From Margaritifera margaritifera (taxonomy: Eukaryota; Mollusca; Bivalvia; Unionida; Margaritiferidae), in assembly GCA_029931535.1 (NCBI GenBank), contig JAQPZY010001688.1, positions 8,221,001 through 8,285,000 of the forward strand: DNA of 64,000 nucleotides, given 5' to 3'. The position numbers were made by a program, and so were the translations under genes. Below are positions 46,269 to 57,870 of the stretch, in pieces. Below the pieces are notes generated by a model. The model saw only the letters and a program-made list of their open reading frames with translations. It made no database searches and was not told the origin of the DNA. Position 1 is the first letter of the stretch; every line of letters begins with the position of its first letter.

Positions 46269-46549
46269 TGGTTTTATCTAGTAATAGTTTTACGAATTGA
46301 GGGTAAAATGTCATGAACTACTTTTTCCAAGATAAAGCTTTCAGGGCAAATTTCAACATCTGTTTGCATCAGCAATATTGAATAAAAGCAATTTAGTTTA
46401 CAAACCATATTTGCAGGAAGGTGGTGTCAGTAGCAGATTCATTTATATTTATTCCTTTAAACTAGATTATTGTTAGGAGCTGTGATTAACATACATGTAC
46501 ATTACCATTTGTCACAGGGATTATCTATAAATAGATTAGAAATTAAAGA

Positions 46550-46728
46550 TCAATTGTGAAAATGAATACATTAATTTTTGTGGATACCAATTTTTGTGTT
46601 TGTTGGATATTTTCCTTGGTACATAAATTCATAGATTGGGGAAGGGATCCTATAGTCTTTTGGTTTTTAGCAATCATAAAATCTACAAAGATTGGTACCC
46701 TATGAATTACAGGGAATTCACAGTACCA
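46550..46728 (-). mobile_element. Reverse copy of the TACGGTGAATTCAC element
   Basis: The minus strand reads GGTACTGTGAATTCCCTGTA, then AATCTTTGTAGATTT, and finally CCCTTCCCCAATCTATGAAT with TTATGTACCAAGGAAAAT. The last part matches the unit tandemly repeated at 30150-30445 but is single here. Confidence 0.65.
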
Positions 46729-46939
46729 TATATACTCACATATAAGTCAAGTCCAACTGTAAACAACATAAATCCTGATATGCCATTGCATAATGCACCA
46801 GGAGATCAGGGTCTATGTTTTTTGTTCTACTGACTACTTCTAACAAACTGCATAGACCCAGATCTGCTGGCGCATTATACGATGGTAGATTGGGGTTTGT
46901 GTAGTTTATAGTTGGACTCGATTTATAAGCGAGTATATA
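46729..46939. mobile_element. Foldback MITE, 211 bp, arms about 92 bp
   Basis: TATATACTCACATATAAGTC + AAGTCCAACTGTAAAC at the left is mirrored by GTTTATAGTTGGACTCGATT + TATAAGCGAGTATATA at the right. The inner halves also pair (TAATGCACCAGGAGATCAGG with GATCTGCTGGCGCATTATA). Flanks fit a TA target site, as in mariner-type MITEs. The loop is a T-rich stretch of about 27 bases near 46820-46848. Confidence 0.8.
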
Positions 46940-46944
46940 TTGTA

Positions 46945-47025
46945 AAAGGAAACTTACTGAATGAGAAATTAAGACAAAAGTCCATTTTTACTACTGAATG
47001 AGAAATTAAGACAAAAGTCCATTTT
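46945..47025. repeat. 36-bp duplication next to the exon 7 acceptor
   Basis: TACTGAATGAGAAATTAAGA and CAAAAGTCCATTTTT occur twice. The second copy runs into the polypyrimidine tract TTTTTCCTACAG of exon 7. Confidence 0.85.
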
Positions 47026-47033
47026 TCCTACAG

Positions 47034-47102
47034 AGGATTCAAGGACTGCAGTAACTGTAAGTCCACATCAGAGCAGGACTAGCTCATCTCTTGAGCAAAG
47101 TA
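47034..47102 (+). CDS. Coding exon 7, 69 nt (symmetric 1-1)
   Basis: The acceptor is TTTTTCCTACAG and the donor AGTA|GTAAGT, a near-perfect consensus. The exon is 69 nt (23 codons), phase 1 at both ends. It reads QDSRTAVTVSPHQSRTSSSL then EQS, continuing the Ser/Thr-rich character of exon 6. A second strong donor-like string (GTAAGT at about 47057) lies inside the exon and would truncate it out of frame if used. The polypyrimidine region just upstream is a partial 36-bp tandem duplication (46945-47025). The small size, symmetric phase and internal donor make it a good cassette-exon candidate. Confidence 0.82.
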
Positions 47103-47655
47103 GTAAGTCCATATTTCTAACAGAAATTTTTGTCACACTGTAGATATATGGTTTTATAGTGTACAAGTGCTTTTTAGTTGGGTGTTTGGTATAGCTTTTA
47201 TTTTAATAAATAATCTCACTTTGGATGAATGTGACCAGGGCTGTGGAGGTCAGACAGAGTTGTCACCATTTCATTCTCAGGATAGTTTTCACTTTAAGTT
47301 AGATTTAACTCCCCTACATATAGGTGTGCATCTTTTGGATCTATCTTCCTTTGCATTGTTATCAGTCAGAATAGTACAGTTTTTTTTGTGCTTATTATAG
47401 AATTGGAGTTTGTAAATATTTATGTATATAGTATTGTCATAACATTCACAGTTATTAGGCTACTTTTTCACAAAATACAGGCCACCAGAAGTCATGTAAT
47501 TTTTCATGCCATGATTTGTTTTAGGAGGATTTACCATTGCTGTTAGACTGTATTCTTTGGGATATGATTTGGATAGCATTCCAGAAAATAGATTTATCTC
47601 CCTTGGGGAGATCTGGGGTTGGTAACGATAGTGAAGTTATAGGGAAGAGAGGGAT
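47103..47655. other. Intron 7, unique part
   Basis: No convincing exon. The possible acceptor at 47524 is treated under rejected items. Confidence 0.45.
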
Positions 47656-47659
47656 TGCT

Positions 47660-48200
47660 TAATGAAAAAGTGGGTGGGTAGGAAAGTGTTACAGCTGGCT
47701 ATTTGTCCTTATTGTGTATTACACAGTGTAAATGAAAAAGTGGGTGGGTAGGAAAGTGTTACAGCTGACTATTTGTCCTTATTGTATTACACAGCTTAAT
47801 GAAAAAGTGGGTGGGTAGGAAAGTGTTACAGCTGGCTATTTGTCCTTACTGTATTACACAGTGTAAATGAAAAAGTGGGTGGGTAGGAAAGTGTTACAGC
47901 TGGCTATTTGTCCTTACTGTATTACACAGCTTAATGAAAAAGTGGATGGGTAGGAAAGTGTTACAGCTGGCTATTTGTCCTTATTGTATTACACAGTGTA
48001 AATGAAAAAGTGGATGGGTAGGAAAGTGTTACAGCTGGCTATTTGTCCTTATTGTATTACACAGTGTAAATGAAAAAGTGGGTGTGTAGGAAAGTGTTAC
48101 AGCTGGCTATTTGTCCTTATTGTATTACACAGTGTAGATGAAAAAGTGGGTGGGTAGGAAAGTGTTACAACTGGCTATTTGTCCTTATTGTATTACACAC
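47660..48200. repeat. 67-69 bp minisatellite, about 8 copies
   Basis: The unit has AATGAAAAAGTGGGTGGGTA, GGAAAGTGTTACAGCTGGCT and ATTTGTCCTTATTGTATTAC plus ACAG(TGTA). Two copies lack the TGTA (ACAGCTT form). Copies are very alike. Confidence 0.96.
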
Positions 48201-48599
48201 AAGATAATAATACTGATTCATTGGATAAAAAAGAAATATAGTGATTGATTGATCAAAAGGCAAAGAGCAAGTACAAGATACAATTAGGGTCAACATTCAT
48301 TCCAGATGAGATTTATAAGACAGATATAACTATGTATATGGATATGCACAGTGAAAGCATGTATTGTTTGTCTCACTCTATGAAATAGTTTTTTTTTTTT
48401 TTCCACAATCCTTCACCTTGTATGTATTTAGTAATATCACACAATTTTCTCCACTCAGAGTAGCTGATGTAATGGTAACTCCTGTGTAGAGAGCTTCCAT
48501 TTTATTACAAACACCTTTGAATGTTACAATGTTGATATGGAAATCATGTATGTTCAGTCCATATTTTCATCACATGATCTGTAACTATTTCGTTTTTTT
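48201..48599. other. Intron 7, unique part
   Basis: No exon or element is recognised. Confidence 0.5.
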
Positions 48600-50360
48600 T
48601 TTTACTGATGCCAGCATGTGAATATTTTTAGATCCATGAGTTGATGCTTTGATTTTTTTACCTGGCCATCATATGTCATCCATTGTCAATTGTGTGTTGT
48701 TCATTGACAGTTTTTATTTACAAAATCTTCTTAGAAACCACATGACCATTTTGTGCCTGATTTTACAGTGAGCATTCTAGCATCAAGGTTTTTAAAATTT
48801 GTTCAGTGGATCTGCCATCAAATATGGCCATCATTAATAAAAAATACAAAAACCTTTAAACAACTTCTTCTAAAAAAATGTCAACTGATTTTACAAAATT
48901 TGACAGAAAGTATCCTGGCATGAAGGTCTTTCAAATTTGCTAAAATTATGCCATCAAATATGGCCACCATTACTAAAAGTAGAAAAACTTTTAAAACCTT
49001 TAAAAGACTTCTTCTAGAATTTGACCAAATATGACAGAAAGCATCCTGGCATAGAGGGTTTTCAAATTTTTTCAAAGGCAGCTGATCTAACATCAGATTA
49101 TGGCCACCATTACATAAAATAGAAAAACCTTTAAAAACAACTCTTTCTCAAAACCACTCAACAGAATTTGACCAAATTTGACAGTAACCATCCTGACAAA
49201 AAGGGCTAAATATGATAACTATTTACCAGTTTGAACATTTACCAATTTGAACATGAGCATTCTGGCATCAAAGCCTTTCGGATTTATTGAATGGATGTTG
49301 ATCCATCATCCAATATGGCCACAATTACTACAAATAGAAAAACCTTTAAACAACATCATCTCAAAAACAGTCTTTGAATTTTCTTCACATGATGCTGATT
49401 TGCCATCAGATATGGCCACAGTTACTTTCTCTCTAAATTGCACAACAGAATGTGACTGATTTTGATAGAAAGCATTCTTGAATAGAGGGCTTTCAAATTT
49501 GTACAAATGAATCCAGTCTACCATCAGATATAGCCATTATTACTAAAAATAGAACATCTTGAAACTACTTAGTTTCATAAACCACTTAACAGAATTTGAC
49601 CAATTTGACAAAAAAACATCCTGGCAATTTGACAGAAAACATCCTGGCAAGAAAACATCCTAACAATTTGACAGAAAACATCCTGGCATAGAGGGCTTTC
49701 ACTTGTATGCAAATAATGCTGATCTGCCATGAAATGTTGCCATCATGATTTAAAATAGAAAAACCTTTCAATTAATTCTTCGAAAAAAACCACTCTACAC
49801 AATTGACTAAATTAGACAGATTGCATACTGGTATAGAGGCCTTTCATATTTATACAAATTAGACAGATTGCATACTGGTATAGAGGCCTTTCATATTTAT
49901 ACAAATTTGACAGATTGCATACTGGTATAGAGGCCTTTCATATTTATACAAATTTGACAGATTGCATACTGGTATAGAGGCCTTTCATATTTATACAAAT
50001 TTGACAGATTGCATACTGGTACAGAGGCCTTTCATATTTATACAAATTTGACAGATTGCATACTGGTATAGAGGCCTTTCATATTTATACAAATTTGACA
50101 GATTGCATACTGGTATAGAGGCCTTTCATATTTATACAAATTAAGCTGATCATGAGTATGGCCACCATTACTTAAAATAGAAAAAACTTTAAATGACTTT
50201 TTCTTCTCAGAAACTGATCAAGATAATTTGAAACAATTTTGCTGATAGCATTCTTGTATTAAGGGCTTTCAGATTATACAATGATGCTGATTCTCCATCA
50301 AATATGAACACCACTACTAAACATAGAACATCCTTTAAAGGACTTCTTGGTTTAAACAGT
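48600..50360 (+). mobile_element. Second copy of the bivalve-type element seen at 24500-25595
   Basis: At least nine imperfect internal units of about 130 bp are readable. Each has ATATGGCCACCATTACTAAA, AATAGAAAAACCTTTAAA(CA), AGAATTTGACCAAATTTGAC and AAAGCATCCTGGCATAGAGG + CTTTCAAATTTGT, interrupted by CAATGTGATCTGCCATC-like text. The TTAGCTCACCTGG left end is not clearly kept (ACCTGGCCATCA at 48661). The interior is longer than in the first copy because two local arrays grew inside it. Confidence 0.72.
49800..50140. repeat. 47-bp minisatellite, 7 copies, inside the 48600-50360 element
   Basis: The unit has ACAAATTTGACAGATTGCAT, ACTGGTATAGAGGCCTTTC and ATATTTAT, which is one half of the element's own internal unit. 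Copies are nearly identical. Confidence 0.95.
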
Positions 50361-50619
50361 ATTTATTTATTTGCTGAAGTCATCATGGAAAGTACTTAAA
50401 AGTACATAAAATTCAACAAGAGATATAGAGGATTGGACAACAAGCTTATTTCAAACACTCTCCTCATTATTGGTCAGGTTAGAGTGGGAGATGGGGTAGA
50501 ATCTTCTTTTGAGCGAAAATATTATTTTGTTTCTGATCATTGCATGCAGAAATAATCTTTTTCAGCAAATAAAGAACAGCAATTTTGTTTTTAAAATCTG
50601 TTGCAACTTAGTTCCTACT

Positions 50620-50942
50620 ATTAGAAACTCTCTTGCCCCAAGGTGTACAACAAGATTAGAAACTCTCTTGCCCCAAGGTGTACAACAAGATTAGAAACTC
50701 TCTTGCCCCAAGGTGTACAACAAGATTAGAAACTCTCTTGCCCCAAGGTGTACAACAAGATTAGAAACTCTCTTGCCCCAAGGTGTACAACAAGATTAGA
50801 AACTCTCTTGCCCCAAGGTGTACAACAAGATTAGAAACTCTCTTGCCCCAAGGTGTACAACAAGATTGGAAACTCTCTTGCCCCAAGGTGTACAACAAGA
50901 TTAGAAACTCTCTTGCCCCAAGGTGTACAACAAGATTAGAAA
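50620..50942. repeat. 35-bp minisatellite, 9-10 almost identical copies
   Basis: The unit has ATTAGAAACTCTCTTGCCCC and AAGGTGTACAACAAG. Only one substitution (ATTGG for ATTAG) is seen across the array, so it is very recent or actively homogenised. Confidence 0.97.
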
Positions 50943-51154
50943 ACTAAAATAACTTCATGTTAATATTAGCAGTCTGGTCTTATTTACAAACCTCCAGACT
51001 ATGAAAAAAGATTTTTATGAATGAGATTGACCTGTAAGAAGCAAAAAAATACCTTAATGGTCTTCATTCAGTTTATTGAAGAGTGTTCACAAAACAAATG
51101 CCCAATCACTGACCAAAATGCAAAACATACTGGTACCAGCATTCAGACAGAAAA

Positions 51155-51260
51155 TATTACTGTATGTAACAAGTATATATTATTGTATGTCACATGTACA
51201 TATTACTGTGTGTGACAAGTACATATTATTGTATGTCACATGTTATTGTATGTCATAATA
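51155..51260. repeat. First block of the 23-bp TACATATTACTGT repeat, about 4 copies
   Basis: The unit has GTAACAAGTATATATTATTG and GTCACATGTACATATTACTG. The same unit returns at 53745-54140 and 55735-56525. Confidence 0.9.
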
Positions 51261-51534
51261 CTTTGAGTAACATGTCCATATTACTTAGTGCTGAAACAAA
51301 TACCGGATTTTACTATTCAAATATTTGTAGTCTGTATTAAATTTGTATTTGAATATTTGTTTTGATGTCATCATGAAATATTTACCATTGTCATCACTGA
51401 CATGTTTAATCAGAATCCATGAAGCCAGAATTTCAAACGAGTTCTATAAACAATTGCGACCAATCTCACTTGTATATTGATTTGTCTTTTCTTCCAGGTA
51501 CATGAATTACTAAGCTACATGTACATAAACCTTC

Positions 51535-51730
51535 TGTGATTAAAACAGAGTGGATGACATTTATGAAAACACTTAATTAAAACAGAGTGGATGATATTTA
51601 TGAAAACACTTAATTAAAACAGAGTGAATGACATTTATGAAAACACTTAATTAAAACAGAGTGAATGACATTTATGAAAACACTTAATTAAAACAGAGTG
51701 GATGACATTTATGAAAACACTTAATTAAAT
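51535..51730. repeat. 37-bp minisatellite, 5 copies
   Basis: The unit has TTAATTAAAACAGAGTGGAT and GACATTTATGAAAACAC. Confidence 0.95.
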
Positions 51731-52559
51731 GAGATTACTTTTGCTGAAATATGGACCCATTCATTCCTAAGAAATCTGCCATAGTTTTATCTGCATAATT
51801 AGTGATGATGAAGATGGAGAATGCATGGAAGAACTATTTTAGGGTATTCTCAAGACTATTTTCCTGCATTGGTGAAACATCTATAGCCTGTCTAACCCTT
51901 GCACCATTATCACAGAACATCTCGATTTGAATATGTACTCATCTACTCAACTCAGATTTTTCTATCTCCTTATAATGTTATGGTCAGCAAATGAATGGAC
52001 AGTTGTTTAGAAAAGAAGGCTATTCACAGTACTTTTTTTGTAAGTTACAAATGATGGCTAAAAGAGTTGAGTACATACTCAAGTTTGAGCACTTTCACAA
52101 AAGCGGAGTCTGATCTGGTTAACTTTTCCAAGTCTGAACTGCTCTTAAAATTCCAAAGGTGTGTTTAACTATCACAGTCTTGATTTTTTAAAATTAGTAT
52201 TATTACTGTAGTTATTTAAAAAGTCATGTCTGAATATGATTTTTAAATTACTAGTCTAAATGGTATATGTAAGTATCTCTCTGCCCCCCACCCCCCATAA
52301 CAAACAAGAAGAAGATTCAACCTGGATATGCAGCATTTATTTCTCAAATCCAAGCAACAAAAAAAAAAAGGACTTCCACTTATTTTCATATCATCACTAC
52401 AAATATTATGGAAAAAAATAATAAAAAGATAATGGGAAATTATTTGTGAATTGAAGTTACTGAATAACTCTTGATCTGTATGATTACTTGATCTATAGAT
52501 GATATTATTTTAACTATTTGACAAAATAGAAGGGTGTATGTGCATCAGGTGATTTATTG
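51731..52559. other. Intron 7, unique part
   Basis: No exon is supported. There is a short CCCCCCACCCCCC tract near 52290. Confidence 0.5.
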
Positions 52560-53335
52560 GATTAGATGTCATACTACTGTATGACAATCGGAATTGCCAA
52601 AGTTTGCATTGTGCTGTTTATTAGATGTCACACTGCTGTATGACAATCGGAATTGCCAAAGTTTGCATTGTGCTGTTTATTAGATGTCACACTGCTGTAT
52701 GACAATCAGGATTGCCAAAATTTGCATTGTGCTGTTTATTAGATGTCATACTACTATATGACAATTGGGATTGCCAAAGTTTGCATTATGCTGTTTATTA
52801 GATGTCATAATGCTCTATGACAATTGGGATTGCCAAAGTTTGCATTTATGCTGTTTATTAGATGTAATATCACTGTCTGACAATCGGGATTGCCAAAGTT
52901 TGCAAAGTTTGCATTATGCTGTTTATTAGATGTCATACTGCTGTATGACAAATGGGATTGCCAAAGTTTGCATTATGCTGTTTTTTAGATGTCATACTGC
53001 TCTATGACAGTTGGGATTGCCAAAGTTTGCATTATGCTGTTTATTAGATATCATACTACTGTATGACAATTGGGATTGCCAAAGTTTGCATGATGCTGTT
53101 TATTAGATGTCATACTGCTGTATGACAATCGGGATTGCCAAAGTTTGCATTATGCTGTTTTTTTAGATGTCATACTGCTCTATGACAGTTGGGATTGCCA
53201 AAGTTTGCATTATGCTGTTTATTAGATATCATACTGACAATTGGGATTGCCAAAGTTTGCATTATGCTGTTTATTAGATGTCATACTGCTCTATGACAAT
53301 TGGAATTGCCAAAGTTTGCATTATGCTGTTTTTCT
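52560..53335. repeat. 59-bp minisatellite, about 13 copies
   Basis: The unit has ATTAGATGTCATACTGCTGT, ATGACAATTGGGATTGCC and AAAGTTTGCATTATGCTGTT. Variation includes CAATCGG/CAATTGG/CAATCAG, again at a CG site. One copy repeats AAAGTTTGC. Confidence 0.96.
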
Positions 53336-53744
53336 GTCAGGAGTATTCCCACACAGCTCTGCATGGTTGGTCTATGGTTTCTGTTGGGTTGCCAAATTAG
53401 CTGGACTACAGTTAGTATATATGTACATAGTATGGTAGACCAACAAGTTGTTCTCTGTCTCTTTTATGACTCATCTGACATAACTGGTGGCAGCCCCAGT
53501 AATATCAAATAAATATTTAAAAAAGAGGCAGAGAACAACTTATTGGTCTCATAGTATGGTCTCTGGGTGACACTACATATCGCAGGGACTATCTCAAAGT
53601 ATGATTAACTCTTGAAGCACATTAAAAGCGGACATATTTATATATAAATGATACAATGAATATTCAAATACCAATTTCAGATTCGAATATTTGCCAAAAA
53701 TTAATCTTATTCAAACATTCAAATATTCATTTCAGCACTAATAT

Positions 53745-54140
53745 TACTGTATATAACATGTACATATTACTGTTTAACATGTACATACTACTGTTTGATG
53801 TGTTTATATTACTGTATATAATAAGTACATATTACTGTGTGTAACATGTACATATTACTGTGTGTAACATGTACATATTACTGTGTGTAACATGTACATA
53901 TTACTGTGTGTAACATGTACATATTACTGTGTAACATGTACATATTACTGTGTGTAACATGTACATATTACTGTGTGTAACATGTACATATTACTGTGTA
54001 TAACATGTACACATTACTGTGTGTAACATGTACATATTACTGTGTAACATGTACGCATTACTGTGTGTAACATGTTCATATTATTCTTTGTGACATGTAC
54101 ATATTACTCTTTGTAACATGTACATGTACAGTGTATGTGA
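53745..54140. repeat. Second block of the 23-bp repeat, about 17 copies
   Basis: The unit is GTAACATGTACATATTACTG plus TGT, with some 19-bp units lacking TGTG. It contains the palindrome ATGTACAT. Confidence 0.95.
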
Positions 54141-54399
54141 CATGTATACATATACAAAAAGTATTTGGTAACATGGCTGCAATTTTGATACACTGGAAGA
54201 AAAGTTACATTCTGTACCAACTCAAACAATAAAAATAAAGCACGAGGTGACAGTTTGTGTATCTATTCATAGAAGTGTCAAATGAAATAATGATTACTTT
54301 CTGTAAGTGTCATTTGCTCTTGTTTACACTGAAAATATGGTGATGAAGGCACAATGGTAAGAAAGGGATCATGACTTGCTAGTGATGTTAAAAATATCA

Positions 54400-54880
54400 T
54401 CATAGATTTGTATCAGGATGAGAGACGTGTAACTGAAATCAGAATATTGCAAAGGCCACAGAGTACCATTTCTGATGTGATTCACACATTTTTGGAGTGT
54501 GGTTCTGTGGAAAATATATCTGGACAGTGGGAAAGAGTGATATTTTCAGACAAAAGTGAGATAGTCATTGGAAATGACAAACATATTTATATTTGGAGAA
54601 AGTGCATTGAAGGTTGAAGGCCAGATTTTGTTCCCTCCAAGCACAATTGGAAATGTCAAGTTTTGATATGAGGGTGCATTTGTATGCATGGCATTGGTAC
54701 ATTAACAAGTATAAATGGAAATATAAATACTTATAAATACCATGAGATTCTGGATACCAATTTATGACCTATTCTGGCAAGACATTTCCGTGACAATCAG
54801 TATTTATTTCAGGACAACAGTACACCTGTTCAAGAAATCATATAAAATGCATCAGCTGGCAACAGAATCACCTGATACTA
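54400..54880 (+). pseudogene. Tc1/mariner transposase fossil
   Basis: The translation shows GQWERVIFSDKSEIVIGNDK and IYIWRK, then after a stop GCICMHGIGTLTSINGNINT + YKYHEILDTNL, and LARHFRDNQYLFQDNSTPVQ. This is the order of a Tc1-type transposase: W..VIFSDES...(second catalytic Asp), G..YVWR, WGC....G.G.L..I.GN.N...Y...L...L, and F..DN..FQQDN.P.H (third acidic site). The helix-turn-helix part and first Asp are missing, there are at least three in-frame stops, and the last His is lost. It is dead. Confidence 0.8.
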
Positions 54881-54989
54881 AATAATAAGAAATGTCTGGT
54901 TGTTTATTAAATGAAAACTTAAGTGTAGGCTTCATTTGATAAATACCAGTCACAATTTTGTTCAGTGAGATTTAGCACATATGGATGGA

Positions 54990-55600
54990 CATTTACCAGA
55001 ACTATATTCAAAGTCTATATAAATCTATCCCCAGACAACTAATGCAAATAATACCAGAACTATATTCAAGTCTGTATAAATGTATCCCCAGACAACTAAT
55101 GCAAATAATAAGTCTGTAAAAATTTATCCCCAGACAACTAATGCAAATAATACCAGAACTATATTCAAAGTCTATATAAATTTATCCCCAGACAACAAAT
55201 GCAAATAATATGAGAACTATATTCAAGTCTGTGTATATTTATCCCCAGACAACTAATGCAAATAATAAGTCTGTAAAAATTTATCTCCAGACAACTAATG
55301 CAAATAATACCAGAACTATATTCAAAGTCTATATAAATTTATCCCCAGACAACAAATGCAAATAATATGAGAACTATATTCAAGTCTGTGTATATTTATC
55401 CCCAGACAATTAATACAAATAATACTAGAACTATATTCAAAGCCTGTATCAATTTATCCCCAGACAATTAATGCAAATAATAAGATTACATTCAAAGTCT
55501 GTATAAATTGATCCCCAGACAAATGATGCAAATAATAAGATTACATTCAAAGTCTGTATAAATTGATCCCCAGACAACTAATGCAAATAATAAGACTGAA
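54990..55600. repeat. Compound minisatellite of CCCCAGACAACTAATGCAAA units
   Basis: Each unit has TTATCCCCAGACAACTAATG and CAAATAATA, followed by an optional CCAGAACTATATTCAAAGTC + TATATAAA. Long (about 57 bp) and short (about 42 bp) units alternate in repeated blocks. Confidence 0.92.
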
Positions 55601-55734
55601 AGGACACCCGATGAAGTATTAAGGTAAATTCTGTTAATTTATCAGTTTCTTTTTTAAAGCCTAATTACCATTACGAAAGTCAACTCTACTTTTCAATGAA
55701 AACAAAAAAGCGGTCATTTTACCAGATACATTTT

Positions 55735-56525
55735 GTATGTTACAGCACATAGTACTTTGTGTAACATGTACATATTATTGTGTGACATGTACATATTGCT
55801 GTATGTAAGATGTGCATATTACTGTGTTTGACATGTACATATTACTGTGTGACATGTACATATTACTGTGCGTAACATTTACATATTACTGTATTTAACA
55901 TGTACATATTACTGTTTGTAAAATGTACATATTACTGTATGTAATATGTACATATTACTGTGCATAACATGTACATATTACTGTGACATGTTCATAATTT
56001 TGTATGTAACATGTACATATTACTGTGTTTAACATGTACACATTACTGTATTTAACATGTACATATTAATGTGTGTAAGATGTACATATTACTATGCAAA
56101 ATGTACATATTACTGTATGTAACATGTACATATTACTGTGTGTAACATGTACATATTACTGTATGTAACATGTACATATTACTGTGTTTAACATGTACAT
56201 ATTACTGTATTTAACATGTACATATTAATGTGTGTAAGATGCACATATTACTGTCTGTAACATGCACATATCACTTTATGTAACATGCACATTTTACTGT
56301 ATGTAACATGCACATATTACTATATGTAACATGCACATATTACTGTGTAACATGCACATATTACTATATGTAACATGTACATATTACTGTATGTAACATG
56401 TACATATTACTGTGTAATATGTACATATTACTGTATGTAACATGCACATATTAATATATGTAACATGTACATATTACTGTGTGTAACATGTACATATTAC
56501 TGTATGTAAAATGTACATATTCATT
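55735..56525. repeat. Third block of the 23-bp repeat, about 35 copies
   Basis: This has the same unit as 53745-54140, but many units carry ATGCACAT for ATGTACAT and GTATGTAAC for GTGTGTAAC. A block with GTGTTTAACATG, GTATTTAACATG and TTAATGTGTGTAAGATG appears twice, at 56020 and 56180. Confidence 0.95.
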
Positions 56526-57319
56526 GTTGCATGAAGATCCTAAGGGAAGGGAACATTGTGTTCTCTAGCCTTCCAATTTAGGGGACACAAAATTTCAAAT
56601 GGACAAAAAAAAATACTAGATAGTATATAATGCACTAGTAGTGGTAAAAAAATACGAGATCATCTTATTTGCTTTGACAGTTTTGCCACCTTAACTTTGT
56701 TGTTTGCACTGCACTATCATCTTTTCTTTGGACACTCATTGCTATAAATGTTTCTTCAATTGCTCAAGTAACCCATACAATATTTGCATGCTATGAGGAC
56801 TATCTGGTTCACCTGAAAAGATCTGCACTGTGGAATTTACTGTTCTGTTTTCTGTTCTGGCTTTCATTTAACTTTAGTGTTCACTCAGTATCAGCCAGCA
56901 TTTATTATAATATTCACAAATATTCACAATTTGAAAATTATTTTGCTTTTCAAACTAATAATTAATTGATTAAATAGCAAATTGCGTATGTCTGCAAGTT
57001 TTTCCTTGAATGCTTTGATTGCCCAAAATGTTGTTCAAGGTGCAACACTGATATTACTGTATGTAACAATCCCACCTTGTATCATTATAGGTGTGTTATA
57101 TTTCTTGAAGGTACCATCACTACTTCATATTAAGTTTTTTATGCTACATAGTTTAAAATCAATCTACTTTTGTGTGACTTCGTAAACAGAAGCATTGTTG
57201 TAGATGTATATTTTTCAGGATATATTTTTCTAGATGCACTTGTCATTACTGTTCAATCTCTGGTATTCACAGAGCTTTTACGATAATTTTTGCTAGCCAC
57301 AGGAAGTAGGCTTCAGAAT
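56526..57319. other. Intron 7, unique part
   Basis: No exon is supported. The open stretch at 56982 lacks splice sites in a consistent phase. Confidence 0.45.
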
Positions 57320-57870
57320 GTACAAGTCAGCCTGAGTTTATGCTGTAACTGTCCAGAATGTACAAGTCAGCCTGAGTTTATGCTCTAACTGTCCAGAATG
57401 TACAAGTCTGATTGAGTTTATACTGTAACTGTCCAGAATGTACAAGTCTGATTGAGTTTATACTGTAACTGTCCAGAATGTACAAGTCTGATTGAGTTTA
57501 TACTGTAACTGTCCAGAATGTACAAGTCTGCCTGAGCTTATACTGTAACTGTCCAGAATGTACAAGTCTGCCTGAGCTTATACTGTAACTGTCCAGAATG
57601 TACAAGTCTGCCTGAGCTTTTACTGTAACTGTCCAGAATGTACAAGTCTGATTGAGTTTATACTGTAACTGTCCAGAATGTACAAGTCTGCCTGAGCTTA
57701 TACTGTAACTGTCCAGAATGTACAAGTCTGCCTGAGCTTTTACTGTAACTGTCCAGAATGTACAAGTCTGCCTGTGCTTTTACTGTAACTGTCATAAATG
57801 TACAAGTCTGCCTAAGTTTATACTGTAACTGTCAAAAATGTACAAGTCTGTACAAGTTATACTGTAACTC
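57320..57870. repeat. 40-bp minisatellite, about 13 copies
   Basis: The unit has CTGTCCAGAATGTACAAGTC and TGATTGAGTTTATACTGTAA or TGCCTGAGCTTATACTGTAA. Types with ATTGAGTTTA and CCTGAGCTTA form separate runs. Confidence 0.96.

Noticed and set aside
47167..47400. A 77-codon open stretch with a hydrophobic start like a signal peptide
   Set aside because: It lies in the intron right after exon 7, is AT-rich, and resembles no known protein; the hydrophobic start is typical of T-rich DNA.
47525..47621. A possible exon after TTTGTTTTAG ending at a GTAACG donor
   Set aside because: It is open for about 32 codons in the right frame but would leave phase 2, which does not fit exon 8, and its text lacks the composition of the other exons.
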